From contig DIBU01000014.1 in assembly GCA_002416125.1 (NCBI GenBank), forward strand, positions 62,001 through 126,000: 64,000 bases of DNA, read 5' to 3'. Shown here in pieces: positions 1 through 8,560 of this stretch. Both the position numbers and the translations under genes were made by a program. Position 1 is the stretch's first letter, and the number at the start of each line of letters is the position of its first letter. The notes beneath the pieces were generated by a model that was given only the letters and a program-made list of their open reading frames with translations, searched no databases and had not been told where the DNA came from. The DNA is from Halieaceae bacterium UBA5044. GTDB taxonomy: Bacteria > Pseudomonadota > Gammaproteobacteria > Pseudomonadales > Halieaceae.

Positions 1-2
1 AA

Positions 3-77
3 AAGATTCGGCATTCGACCCTGCGCGAGAAGGCCGCCATTGAGGCCAGCGTTGATATGAGCCGCTCGTACCGCTAG
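3..77 (+). CDS. C-terminal end of an upstream gene (partial)
   Basis: An open frame enters from the left edge and ends with TAG at 75-77. Its last residues read LREKAAIEASVDMSRSYR. Only about 24 codons are visible, so the family cannot be named. It lies 27 bp upstream of the NRAMP-like gene on the same strand and is probably the preceding gene of the same catabolic operon. A C-terminus of this kind would suit a Gfo/Idh/MocA oxidoreductase, but this is a guess. Confidence 0.45.
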   Translation, partial: KIRHSTLREKAAIEASVDMSRSYR

Positions 78-104
78 CCCCACGCCATAAAGAAGGAAAG
101 CCCC

Positions 105-1472
105 GTGACCGTACCGAGTGTGGAAAGCCAGACCTTGCAGGCACTTGCCGGGAAGCCGCTGTTGGCCCGCATACCGGTCTATTTGCGGATGAGTGGGCCC
201 GGCTGGCTGCAGGGCGCAATGACGCTGGGGGGAGGTAGTGCCATTACTTCGCTGACCATTGGCGCCGTCTACGGCTACGAACTGCTGTGGGTGCAACCTG
301 CCTCCATGCTGATCGGCTGCATCATGCTGTTTGCGCTGTCCTACCAGACCTTGAGCACCGGCGAGCGCCCCTATCGCGCCATGCGCGGTCATGTGAACAG
401 AGGCCTCGCCTGGGCGTGGGCAGCAGCTGCTCTGGCATCCAGCGTGATTTGGGGGTTTTCCCACTATCCGCTGAGCGCCGGCATGCTGGAGGAAATCATC
501 GCGGTGGGTACCGGCTTCAGCCTGCAGGACAGCGCAGACAGTCGCCTGCGGGAAGGGTTCCTGTTCTTGCTGGCGCTGCTGGTGTGGGCGATGTGCGCAT
601 TTACCGCATGGAACTATGGCGCGGGGGGCCGTCCTGTGCGGATCTTCGAAACCGCAATCAAGTTGCTCACGTCCATGATCGTGCTGGCGTTCGCCTGGGT
701 GGTTGCCACGGCGTCTTTCAATGGGCAGGTGGACTGGGGGGCGGCCATGGCCGGGTTTGTGCCGCGCTCGCTGCCCAATGACACCGCGGGCGTAACCACG
801 GTCATGGCAGCGCTCGGCACGGCCGTGGGTATCAATATGACCTTCGTATACGGCTACACGCTGCTGGAGCGCGGCTGGGGGCGGGAGCACCGCGAGCTGG
901 CGCGCTACGACATTGTTCTGGGTCTGGTGCTGCCCTATATCCTCGTCACCAGCCTGGTGGCCATTGCAGCCGCGGCAGCGTTTCATGGCAGCGAGCTGAA
1001 TATCCAGGGCAAACTCAGCCCGGCGCAGGCGGGCCAGATGTTTGTCGATGCCGGCATGGGGCCCGTAACGGGCCGCCTGGTGTTCGCCTTAGGCGTGCTG
1101 GGCATGGCCGTCGGCTCACTGGTGATGCACATGCTGTGCTGTGGCGCTGCCGCCGCAGAACTGTTCGGCTGGAGCTTTCACTCGAGGCGCTACAGGCTGG
1201 CGCTGTTATTGCCCACGCCGGCGGTGCTCGGTGTTTTCCTCTGGTCAACCATGGGCGCCTATGTGGTGCTGCCGACCTCGGCAATTTGCGGGTTTTTATT
1301 GCCCATCGCCTACGTAGGCTGGCTGTTGCTCAACAACAAGCGCGCCTATCTCGGTGCTGACCGCCCCCGCGGCCTGCGCGCAGTTGGTTACAATAGCGCG
1401 ATGCTGCTGTGCATCCTGGCGGTTCTGGCGAGCGTTGTGTACAGCACCGGGATTGCGTTGAACGTCTTCTAG
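105..1472 (+). CDS. NRAMP-like multi-pass membrane transporter lacking metal-site motifs
   Basis: This is a 455-residue polytopic membrane protein with about 11 hydrophobic segments. The N-terminal stretch GPGWLQGAMTLGGGSA followed by a second helix resembles the first helices of NRAMP/MntH transporters. The family's helix-1 DPGN motif is replaced by LGGGSA, and the helix-6 MPH motif is not seen (NMTFVYGY lies in the equivalent area). A divalent-metal substrate is therefore doubtful. The start is GTG at 105, behind an AGAAGGAAAG ribosome site. The oxidoreductase gene follows after 10 bp, so the two are co-transcribed. Its setting in a sugar-type locus suggests uptake of an organic substrate or intermediate across the inner membrane, which is inference. 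Confidence 0.7.
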   Translation: MTVPSVESQTLQALAGKPLLARIPVYLRMSGPGWLQGAMTLGGGSAITSLTIGAVYGYELLWVQPASMLIGCIMLFALSYQTLSTGERPYRAMRGHVNRGLAWAWAAAALASSVIWGFSHYPLSAGMLEEIIAVGTGFSLQDSADSRLREGFLFLLALLVWAMCAFTAWNYGAGGRPVRIFETAIKLLTSMIVLAFAWVVATASFNGQVDWGAAMAGFVPRSLPNDTAGVTTVMAALGTAVGINMTFVYGYTLLERGWGREHRELARYDIVLGLVLPYILVTSLVAIAAAAAFHGSELNIQGKLSPAQAGQMFVDAGMGPVTGRLVFALGVLGMAVGSLVMHMLCCGAAAAELFGWSFHSRRYRLALLLPTPAVLGVFLWSTMGAYVVLPTSAICGFLLPIAYVGWLLLNNKRAYLGADRPRGLRAVGYNSAMLLCILAVLASVVYSTGIALNVF

Positions 1473-1482
1473 GGAGCAGGTT

Positions 1483-2574
1483 TTGGTTAACATCAGGGAC
1501 GGCGCGGGTTACGCGCCAACGGGCAGTGCCAGGCGGGTTGTCGACAGCGGCGAATTCGTCATCGCCGCAGCATTTCTGGATCACGGGCATATCTACGGTC
1601 AGGTGAACGGCTTGCGCGATGCGGGGGCAACGTTGAAAGCGGTGTATGACCCCGATCCCGGTCGACTGCAGAAGTTTCTTGCGACCTACCCGGAGGCCCG
1701 CGCGGTGGATCGCTTTGAAGATATTCTGGATGACCCTGAAATACGGCTGGTGTGTGCGGCGGCCGTTCCCTGCAGGCGTTCGGCAGTGGGGATTCGCGTG
1801 TTGGAGGCGGGTAAGGATTATTTCACCGATAAATCCCCGTTCACCACCCTTGAGCAGCTGGCACAGGTAAAGGATGTGCTGGCGCGAACCGGCGGCAAGT
1901 ACGCGGTGTACTACGCCGAGCGCCTGCACAACGATGCCGCCTGGCGCGCGGGTGAGCTGATTGCTTCTGGCGCTATCGGCCGGGTGCTGCAGGTTCTCAA
2001 CCTGGCGCCACATCGCCTCTCCCGGTCGACCCGCCCAGACTGGTTCTTTGATAAGACCGCCTACGGCGGCATTCTCACGGATATCGGTTCCCATCAGGTC
2101 GAGCAGTTCCTCACCTATGCCGGCTGCGAGGATGCCACCATCAACTACGCCCGTGTTGCCAACTTCAGTCATCCGGATAAGCCGGGGTTGGAGGACTTCG
2201 GTGAAGTGTCGATGACCGGTGACAACGGTGCATCATTCTATTGTCGCGTTGACTGGTACACCCCGGAAGGCCTGCGCACCTGGGGTGACGGTCGCACTTT
2301 CATCGTCGGCACCGAGGGTACCCTGGAACTGCGCAAGTATCTGGACGTTACGGCACAGGCGCCGGCGTCGAAACTGATTCTGGTCAACGCCGAAGGTGAA
2401 ACTGCGGAAGAGTGTCTCGGGCAAACCGGCTTTCCGTTTTTCGGCCAGCTTATTCTCGACTGTCTGCACCGCAGCGAGCACGCCATGCTGCAGGAGCATG
2501 CGCTGCGGGCCGCAGAGTTGAGCATGCAGGCACAGCGCTGGGCCGAGCAGCGCGGAGCTGTGAATCATGTCTGA
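1483..2574 (+). CDS. Gfo/Idh/MocA-family oxidoreductase
   Basis: The 363-residue protein has the two-domain layout of Gfo/Idh/MocA NAD(P)-dependent sugar dehydrogenases. It has an N-terminal nucleotide-binding half (about 25-140) and a C-terminal substrate half containing GGILTDIGSHQVEQF and the DWFFDKTAYGG region. The usual EKP signature appears as D116-K117-S118. The start is TTG at 1483, with AGGGAG just upstream. The gene overlaps the next one by 8 bp, indicating translational coupling. In bacteria such enzymes often oxidise the 3-hydroxyl of glycosides or act on inositols and anhydrosugars. Neighbouring TIM-barrel and ThuA genes fit a keto-glycoside route, but the substrate is not readable from sequence. 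Confidence 0.85.
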   Translation: MVNIRDGAGYAPTGSARRVVDSGEFVIAAAFLDHGHIYGQVNGLRDAGATLKAVYDPDPGRLQKFLATYPEARAVDRFEDILDDPEIRLVCAAAVPCRRSAVGIRVLEAGKDYFTDKSPFTTLEQLAQVKDVLARTGGKYAVYYAERLHNDAAWRAGELIASGAIGRVLQVLNLAPHRLSRSTRPDWFFDKTAYGGILTDIGSHQVEQFLTYAGCEDATINYARVANFSHPDKPGLEDFGEVSMTGDNGASFYCRVDWYTPEGLRTWGDGRTFIVGTEGTLELRKYLDVTAQAPASKLILVNAEGETAEECLGQTGFPFFGQLILDCLHRSEHAMLQEHALRAAELSMQAQRWAEQRGAVNHV

Positions 2575-4462
2575 GCGTGTAAGCAGACGTCAGGCCGGGG
2601 CCCTGGTCGTCGCGGCGAGCCTGTCCTGCGCCGTCGCGGCAGAGGAGCTGGAAACCATTGTGGTCACCGGGAGCTATGTGCCATCGCCCTTGTCGGAACT
2701 GACCGCCTCCACGACGGTGATGGATGCCGTTGATCTACAGCGCCTGAACAAGCAGCAGCTCGGCGATGTGCTGCGCACCGTGCCCGGCGTGCTGGTGGAA
2801 GAGCAGGGTGGCGGCGGTGGCCTGACCTCGGTGTCGATCCGCGGCGGGGAGGCGAATTTCACGCAGGTGCTGCTGGACGGTGTGGCGCTGAATGACCCGA
2901 CCAATTCACGTGGCGGCAGTCACGATATCGGCAATATCAATCCGGCGACCATCGAACGTATCGAGATCGTGCGCGGTCCGCAATCGGCGGTATACGGCTC
3001 GGATGCCATGGGTGGCGTGATCAATATTATCAGCCGCGACCCCCGTGAACCCCGGTTGCCAACGCTGCGCGCGGAGCTGGGAGAGCGGGGGTTTCGGGAC
3101 ATCAGCTTCACCTCGGCTGTGACCGCGGGTGATCTGGGTGTCGCGCTCGATTTGAGCTCGCGCAACGGCGCGGAAGCAGTGGCGGGCAGCGAACGCGACC
3201 TGGACAGCGCCGGCTTGCGAGCGCGCTGGCAGCCGCATGCGAATCACGACCTGGGCTTGCAGCTGAGCCACAGGGAGGGTGAGCGCCGCAGTTACCCGGA
3301 GCAGAGCGGCGGCCCGCTGTTCGCCACCAGCGACGCGCTGGATCGTGCGGACTTTCGCAACACCACCGCGGCGTTGGTCTGGGATGCGCAGTTCAGTGAC
3401 ATGTGGCAGAGCCGGATCGCGGGCAGCCACTTTACCCAGTCGGAAGACTATCGCTCGCCCGGTGTAGCGCCCTACACCAACGTGCCGCCCAATGGCAGCG
3501 ACACGGAGTTCACGCGCGACCAGTTGAACTGGGTGAACACGTTTACCTTGTCAGAAGCCCATGCTGTCAGCGTTGGCGCCGATTATCGCGATGAGCGCGG
3601 TGACAGTGAGGGCTACCTGGACGTTGGCGTGAGGTTGCCAACGGACTACGCGCTCTCACGCAGCACGACCGGCGCGTTCGTGGATCTGCGGGTGCGACCG
3701 GTGAGTGCCCTGCTGCTGCAGGCGAGCCTGCGCCGTGATGAGCCAGATGGCTTCGCGGCCGAGAACACAACACGGCTGGGGGCCCGCTATATGGTGTCGC
3801 CCTCGCTGACTGTGCTCGTAAACTGGGGGCAGGGCTTCAAATTGCCCAGCTTTTTCGCCCTGGGGCACGCGCTGGTGGGGAACCCTGACCTGATGCCGGA
3901 GACGGTTGATGCCTGGGACCTGGGTCTTGAATGGCAGGCACTTGCATCCCTGCGTGTTACCGCAACGGGGTTTGTTAACCAGTATCAGGGCCTGATCGAT
4001 TTCGATCCAGAGGCGTTCACCAACGTGAACCGGCGCGAGGTAGAGAGCCGTGGGGTGGAATGGCTGCTCAACTGGACGCCGCATGAGCGCGTTTCGCTGC
4101 AAGTGCATGCGACCTACACAGATATCGACGTTGTCGGTGAGGATACCGCGCTACTCGGGCGCCCGGAGTGGAAGGGGGGCGCCTGGCTGGATTGGGCGTT
4201 CCTGCCGCGCTGGCGCACGGGGTTCAATCTGGAGTGGAATGGCGAGGTCCCCGCCGCCTCTCTGCATACGGGGCAGACGGTGGTGAGTACGCTCGATGAT
4301 TACCAGCGCCTTGATTGGCGTGTCCACTGGCGCGCAAGGCCAGCACTGAGCGCCGAACTTGCCATCGACAACCTGCTGGATGAGCGCTATCAAACGGCGG
4401 TTGGCTTTCCCGCAGCGGGTCGGACCGTGCGCGTGGCACTGGTTTGGCGCTTGGGCGCGTGA
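2567..4462 (+). CDS. TonB-dependent outer-membrane receptor, BtuB-like size
   Basis: The 631-residue protein has an N-terminal signal peptide ending near AVAAEE and a TonB box (ETIVVTGS). A plug domain follows (about 45-150) with VPGVLVEEQGGGG, SIRGG and VRGPQSAVYGSDAMGGVIN. A beta-barrel ends in a terminal aromatic-rich strand, VRVALVWRLGA. The length matches the compact BtuB/Cir type and not the long SusC type. The ATG at 2567 lies inside the 3' end of the oxidoreductase gene. The likely job is TonB-driven import of the substrate of this locus. Cobalamin or siderophore uptake cannot be excluded, but no cobalamin gene or riboswitch is nearby. Confidence 0.9.
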   Translation: MSERVSRRQAGALVVAASLSCAVAAEELETIVVTGSYVPSPLSELTASTTVMDAVDLQRLNKQQLGDVLRTVPGVLVEEQGGGGGLTSVSIRGGEANFTQVLLDGVALNDPTNSRGGSHDIGNINPATIERIEIVRGPQSAVYGSDAMGGVINIISRDPREPRLPTLRAELGERGFRDISFTSAVTAGDLGVALDLSSRNGAEAVAGSERDLDSAGLRARWQPHANHDLGLQLSHREGERRSYPEQSGGPLFATSDALDRADFRNTTAALVWDAQFSDMWQSRIAGSHFTQSEDYRSPGVAPYTNVPPNGSDTEFTRDQLNWVNTFTLSEAHAVSVGADYRDERGDSEGYLDVGVRLPTDYALSRSTTGAFVDLRVRPVSALLLQASLRRDEPDGFAAENTTRLGARYMVSPSLTVLVNWGQGFKLPSFFALGHALVGNPDLMPETVDAWDLGLEWQALASLRVTATGFVNQYQGLIDFDPEAFTNVNRREVESRGVEWLLNWTPHERVSLQVHATYTDIDVVGEDTALLGRPEWKGGAWLDWAFLPRWRTGFNLEWNGEVPAASLHTGQTVVSTLDDYQRLDWRVHWRARPALSAELAIDNLLDERYQTAVGFPAAGRTVRVALVWRLGA

Positions 4463-4508
4463 CACGCCGCAGGCAGAGCGGAAACCAATAATACGATATG
4501 GGTCATTT

Positions 4509-7358
4509 ATGAAAAAAGTGCTGCTTGCGGTTTTGGCTGCTTCCCTCGTGGCGGGGGGTTGGTGGTGGTTTGAGTTGCGGCGGGGTGCCGCTGGTGTCGA
4601 TGAAGGGCGCGACGATTTCTACAAGACACTGGACAACGATCCGGCGCCCGTCCTCTCGCCCGCTGAGGCCTTGCAGCGGTTTCGCATCGCCCCGGGATTT
4701 GACGTTGAGCTGGTCGCCGCGGAACCATTGGTCGAGGATCCCGTTGCCATGGCGTGGGATGAGTTCGGCCGTCTGTATGTTGTGGAGATGCGCGGCTACA
4801 TGCCGGACGCCTACGGCAATGGCAGGGATGAGCCCGTGGGCCGTGTTGTGCGCCTTAGGGATACAGACGGTGACGGTCGCATGGATGAGTCGGTTGCCTT
4901 TCTGGAAAAACTGGTCAATCCGCGCGCGGTCGCGGTCACCAACGCCGGTATCCTGGTTGGCGAACCACCCAACCTCTGGCTCTGTGAGCTACCGACAGCA
5001 GATGCCACCTGCGAGCAGCCCCGGCGCATTGGCGACTACGCCCCCAACTTTGATGAGGGTAATGTTGAGCATCTCGAGAATGGCCTGATCGTTGGTCTCG
5101 ACAACTGGCTGTATAACGCCAAGTCCAGTCGCAGCTTCCGCTTGCACGGGGACCGGCTGACGGTTCGCGAGGGGCCCAACCGTGGGCAGTGGGGCATGGA
5201 CTTCGATGATCGCGGGCGCTTTTTCTATAACCACAACTCCACCTGGCTGCAGGCTGACTTCGTTACCGGTGAAGATCTGGTCACCTCGGAAGGGGTTGCC
5301 GGTCACGCCGGAATCGGAGTCAACCTGACGGACCCCAGTGAAGTGTTCTCCGTGCGCGTCAACCCCGGTGTTAACCGCGCCTACCTCGAGGGGACGCTGC
5401 GCCCCGATGGCCGGCTGCACAAGGCGACCGGGGTAAGCGGTCTCGCGGTATACCGGGGGGACCAGTTCGGCCCGGAGTATGCCAACGATGTTTTCGTGCC
5501 CGAAGTCGCGGCAAACGTCGTGGCCCACCTGCGCATCCGGGAGGAGGGTATCAACCTGCGGGCAGAGCACGTCCTGTACCCCGACGAGCAATGGGGCGAG
5601 CGCGAGTTCCTGGGGTCCACGGACGAGCGTTTCCGTCCTGTCGATGCGATGAACGGGCCCGACGGCAATCTCTACATTATCGACATGTACCGCGGCATCG
5701 TACAGGACACCCAGTATCTCACTGATGAACTGCGAGAGCAGATTCTGCATCGCAAGCTCGACAAACCCCTGGGCATGGGCCGCATCTGGCGCATCGTGCG
5801 CAGCGATCGCGCAGCCGCCAGTAGCGTGCCGGACTTCGCCGCCGCCAGCGGCGAGGAACTCGTCGAACTGCTCGCAAGTGGCAACGGTTGGGTACGGGAG
5901 ACGGCCCAGCGCCTCCTGCTAGCGCGCGACGAGCCTCTCGCCGCAGCGCTCAGCCGGGTTGTACGTGGCAATGACAGCAGGGCCGCCATTCATGCCCTGT
6001 GGGCACTGGCTGGCCGCGAAGAACTGCAGCGCGACCTGGTGCTGGAGGTCGTACAGGGGCAAGACCCCTGGCGGCAGGTACAGGCGCTCAGGGCCGGTAG
6101 CGAACTGCTTTCCGCCGAGGACATGCTGGCGCTCGCCGGCAGTCTCGCGCAGGCGCCGGAGCGGGTACAGATGCAGCTGGCCCTCGCACTCGGTCGCTAT
6201 GCCGAGCGTGATGCGGTGCGCGATCAGTTGCGGCAGGCGCTCATTGCAAACATCGACAGCGTGTACGTCAGGCAGGCGGTGATCCGCGCGGTCACGGGTC
6301 AGGAAATGCCGTTTCTCGCGCTTCTTATGACCGATCCGGCCTTTGTCGGCCAGAGTTCCGCGAAGGCAGAGGCGCTGGGCACCCTGGCGGTAAATGCCTA
6401 CCGCCACCTGCGCGGTGACATGCAGTCTACCGAGCTGGCTAACCCCCAGCTGAACACGCTGCTGGAACGCGTGGCGAGCGCCGATGGCGGCCGAGCCTGG
6501 CAGCAGATTGCCATGCTGCAGGCGCTGCGTGGCCTGACCCGGCAAACCGGTTTTGAGCCGGCCCGCCTGGCCGAGGTGCCCCCCATTTTTGCCGTCGGTG
6601 ACGACACGGTAAATGATGCACTGAGTGAGGCGCGACTGTCTGGACGTCGTGCCTTCACCTGGCCCGGGGATTTGCTGGCGCAGGGCATTGAGCCGTTGAC
6701 GGCGGAACAGCGCCGGTTGATGCAACGCGGTGAAACCTTTTACGTCCAGTGCGCATCCTGTCACGGCGCCGATGGCGCAGGTATTGCCGGGCTGGCACCC
6801 GCCCTTGCCGGCGTAGAATGGGTAACAGGGCCGCCGGAGTGGCTGGGGCGCATTATCCTGCAGGGCCTGGTGGGCCCGCTGGAAGTCAACGGTGAGAGTT
6901 TTAACGGTGTGATGCCAGCCCACGGACATCTGCCCGAGTTGACGGATGAGGTGCTGGCCGGGCTGATGACCTACCTGCGTCGCGCCTGGGGCAATACAGC
7001 CGATGCGGTCTCCGTCGAGCAGGCGGCGAATATTCGCGCCAGCAGTGCGGCGCGCAACCAGCCCTGGACGGTGGAGGCACTGCGCGAAGTGCCGGTGGAC
7101 CGTGGCTTCGGGCCTTTCCTGGGTGAGTACTCGGTGAGCTTCATTACCATCACCATCAGTGAACAGGCTGAGGGTCTGCACATGGAGGCTACCATGCAGG
7201 GTGGGGGGCTTCTGACGCAGCTGGACGATAATGTGTTCGTTGCGGGTGGCGGTGAAGACAGCGTGAAACTGGAGTTCGTGGTCGAGAGCGACGGAACCGT
7301 GGATACCCTGATCATTTACCGGGGAGATCAACGCATTCCGGCAAGCCGCAAGGGTTGA
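4509..7358 (+). CDS. Exported beta-propeller dehydrogenase / HEAT / cytochrome c fusion
   Basis: The 949-residue protein starts at ATG 4509 (MKKVLLAVLAASLVAGGWWWF, an export signal or membrane anchor). An in-frame extension back to 4359 would run into the receptor gene and is rejected. Residues about 50-440 resemble the putative membrane-bound dehydrogenase domain common in Planctomycetes sugar loci (FGRLYVVEMRGY, DTDGDGRMDES, GPDGNLYIIDMYRG). Residues about 450-680 are helical HEAT-like repeats. A c-type heme site, CASCH, is at 748-752, with a possible Met ligand near 801 (GVMPAHGH). A beta-rich C-terminal domain of about 80 residues follows. The protein probably oxidises a sugar or alcohol in the periplasm and passes electrons to the respiratory chain. 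Confidence 0.82.
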   Translation: MKKVLLAVLAASLVAGGWWWFELRRGAAGVDEGRDDFYKTLDNDPAPVLSPAEALQRFRIAPGFDVELVAAEPLVEDPVAMAWDEFGRLYVVEMRGYMPDAYGNGRDEPVGRVVRLRDTDGDGRMDESVAFLEKLVNPRAVAVTNAGILVGEPPNLWLCELPTADATCEQPRRIGDYAPNFDEGNVEHLENGLIVGLDNWLYNAKSSRSFRLHGDRLTVREGPNRGQWGMDFDDRGRFFYNHNSTWLQADFVTGEDLVTSEGVAGHAGIGVNLTDPSEVFSVRVNPGVNRAYLEGTLRPDGRLHKATGVSGLAVYRGDQFGPEYANDVFVPEVAANVVAHLRIREEGINLRAEHVLYPDEQWGEREFLGSTDERFRPVDAMNGPDGNLYIIDMYRGIVQDTQYLTDELREQILHRKLDKPLGMGRIWRIVRSDRAAASSVPDFAAASGEELVELLASGNGWVRETAQRLLLARDEPLAAALSRVVRGNDSRAAIHALWALAGREELQRDLVLEVVQGQDPWRQVQALRAGSELLSAEDMLALAGSLAQAPERVQMQLALALGRYAERDAVRDQLRQALIANIDSVYVRQAVIRAVTGQEMPFLALLMTDPAFVGQSSAKAEALGTLAVNAYRHLRGDMQSTELANPQLNTLLERVASADGGRAWQQIAMLQALRGLTRQTGFEPARLAEVPPIFAVGDDTVNDALSEARLSGRRAFTWPGDLLAQGIEPLTAEQRRLMQRGETFYVQCASCHGADGAGIAGLAPALAGVEWVTGPPEWLGRIILQGLVGPLEVNGESFNGVMPAHGHLPELTDEVLAGLMTYLRRAWGNTADAVSVEQAANIRASSAARNQPWTVEALREVPVDRGFGPFLGEYSVSFITITISEQAEGLHMEATMQGGGLLTQLDDNVFVAGGGEDSVKLEFVVESDGTVDTLIIYRGDQRIPASRKG

Positions 7359-7434
7359 AAGCCAACACCGCTGGCCCCGTACCACCGGTACCTCAGGTCG
7401 ACGGGGCTTGCCTTTGCGTCCTCCGTTGTGCATA

Positions 7435-7461
7435 TTGGCAAGGTGGTAAGACCAAAATAAG
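7435..7461 (+). promoter_or_regulatory. Promoter with GntR-type operator, copy 1
   Basis: TTGGCA at 7435-7440 could serve as a -35 box. It is followed by AAGGTGGTAAGACCA, which contains the perfect inverted repeat TGGT-AAG-ACCA at 7444-7454. An AT-rich AAAATAA follows at the -10 position. The same arrangement recurs at 8507-8533 and 14326-14352. TGGTnnnACCA is the known core of FadR/PdhR/LldR-class GntR operators. No matching regulator gene lies in the window. Confidence 0.6.
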
Positions 7462-7505
7462 TCGTTGCGTCAACGAAGAGGCGCACTCCGGGGGGGATGA
7501 CAATA

Positions 7506-8429
7506 ATGAATAGACGACGTTTTTTGACACAGGCCGCTGCGCTGGGAAGCGGGTTGTATGTGTCGAGCCTGCTGCCCGCCATCGCGGCCCCCCAGCGCCG
7601 GCTGGAGGTGATTGGACTGCAGCTCTACACGGTGCATGGTCCCATGAGTGAAGATTTCGAGGGCACCCTGCGTGCAGTGGCAGACATGGGCTACCGCGAA
7701 GTGGAGTTTTCGACCGTGGGCGGCCTCTATGGTCGCGAGCCGCACGCGGTGCAAGGTCAACTGAAGCAGCTGGGCCTGCGGGCACCGTTTGGTCGGCTTC
7801 GGCCGCAAATACCCGACAACGTGGATATTGCCAGTTTGCCCAGGGACGAGGCGATCAAACTGTTTTTCCAGCTCTCCGGAACCGATCGTATACTGGACAA
7901 CCTGCGGGCAATGTTGCCGGAAGCGGCGGTGATGGGCTACGAATCGATCGTGCTGTCGGCGGTATCGCCGGCCGACATGAAAGACCGCGCAGCGCTGGCG
8001 CGCCTGGTGGATATTTTCAATGAAGCAGGTGCCTTGTGCGCCAGCCACGGCATGACCTTCGCCTACCACAATCATGACTTCGACTTCACACCAGTGGACG
8101 GCATGTTGCCGTTTGATTACCTACTGACCAACACGGACCCCGACTCCGTACAGTTTCAATTCGACCTCTACTGGGTCAGCAAGGCCGGCCAGGACCCACT
8201 GCGTTACTTCCGGGATCATGGCAAGCGCTTCAACAGTTGTCACATGAAAGACATGGCGGTAGATGGCACGTTTGCCGATGTGGGAGCCGGCACCCTGAAC
8301 TTTCCAGTGCTGACGGCGGCAGCGCTGGATGCGGGTGTGCGCCACTTCTTTGTCGAACACGACGCACCGCAGCAGCCGCTGGCGAGCGCTGAATCTTCTT
8401 ACGCGTTCCTCGCGAGTATGACCTTCTAG
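7506..8429 (+). CDS. Tat-exported sugar isomerase/epimerase-like TIM barrel
   Basis: The 307-residue protein begins with a twin-arginine signal (MNRRRFLTQAAALGSG). The start at 7506 is preferred because GGGGGG at 7490-7495 is well spaced from it; the ATG at 7497 is too close. The body is a xylose-isomerase-like TIM barrel, shown by YREVEFSTVGG, the metal-ligand cluster YHNHDFDF, SCHMKDMA and FVEHDAP. These supply the Glu/His/Asp ligands of the AP-endonuclease-2 superfamily. Such enzymes beside Gfo/Idh genes are known to isomerise or cleave 3-keto-glycosides. The export signal places this one in the periplasm. It has its own promoter/operator. Confidence 0.85.
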   Translation: MNRRRFLTQAAALGSGLYVSSLLPAIAAPQRRLEVIGLQLYTVHGPMSEDFEGTLRAVADMGYREVEFSTVGGLYGREPHAVQGQLKQLGLRAPFGRLRPQIPDNVDIASLPRDEAIKLFFQLSGTDRILDNLRAMLPEAAVMGYESIVLSAVSPADMKDRAALARLVDIFNEAGALCASHGMTFAYHNHDFDFTPVDGMLPFDYLLTNTDPDSVQFQFDLYWVSKAGQDPLRYFRDHGKRFNSCHMKDMAVDGTFADVGAGTLNFPVLTAAALDAGVRHFFVEHDAPQQPLASAESSYAFLASMTF

Positions 8430-8506
8430 ACAACGCCTGGCCGCGAGCGCGCAGGGTTGGCGAATATCCCGGACCTGTGTTGTCAGCGGCAGGAATGTTG
8501 GCTATT

Positions 8507-8533
8507 CTGGTAAGGTGGTAATACCAATATAAA
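8507..8533 (+). promoter_or_regulatory. Promoter with GntR-type operator, copy 2
   Basis: TGGT-AAT-ACCA at 8516-8526 lies in the context AAGGTGGTAATACCA. CTGGTA at 8507-8512 sits in the -35 position and TATAAA at 8528-8533 in the -10 position, 28 bp before the receptor ATG. The element aligns base for base with copies 1 and 3. The operator occupies the spacer between the two boxes, which would suit repression by steric block. Confidence 0.65.
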
Positions 8534-8560
8534 ACGATAACGCAGTTTATGGGGCACACT

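Noticed and set aside
2567..4462. Cobalamin receptor assignment (btuB)
   Set aside because: The size fits, but no B12 riboswitch or cobalamin gene is nearby and the gene sits in a sugar-type operon, so the symbol is not justified.
5919..7433. A 504-codon minus-strand open frame opposite the cytochrome c fusion gene
   Set aside because: It is antisense to a well-supported gene carrying CASCH and dehydrogenase motifs, with no recognisable product of its own.
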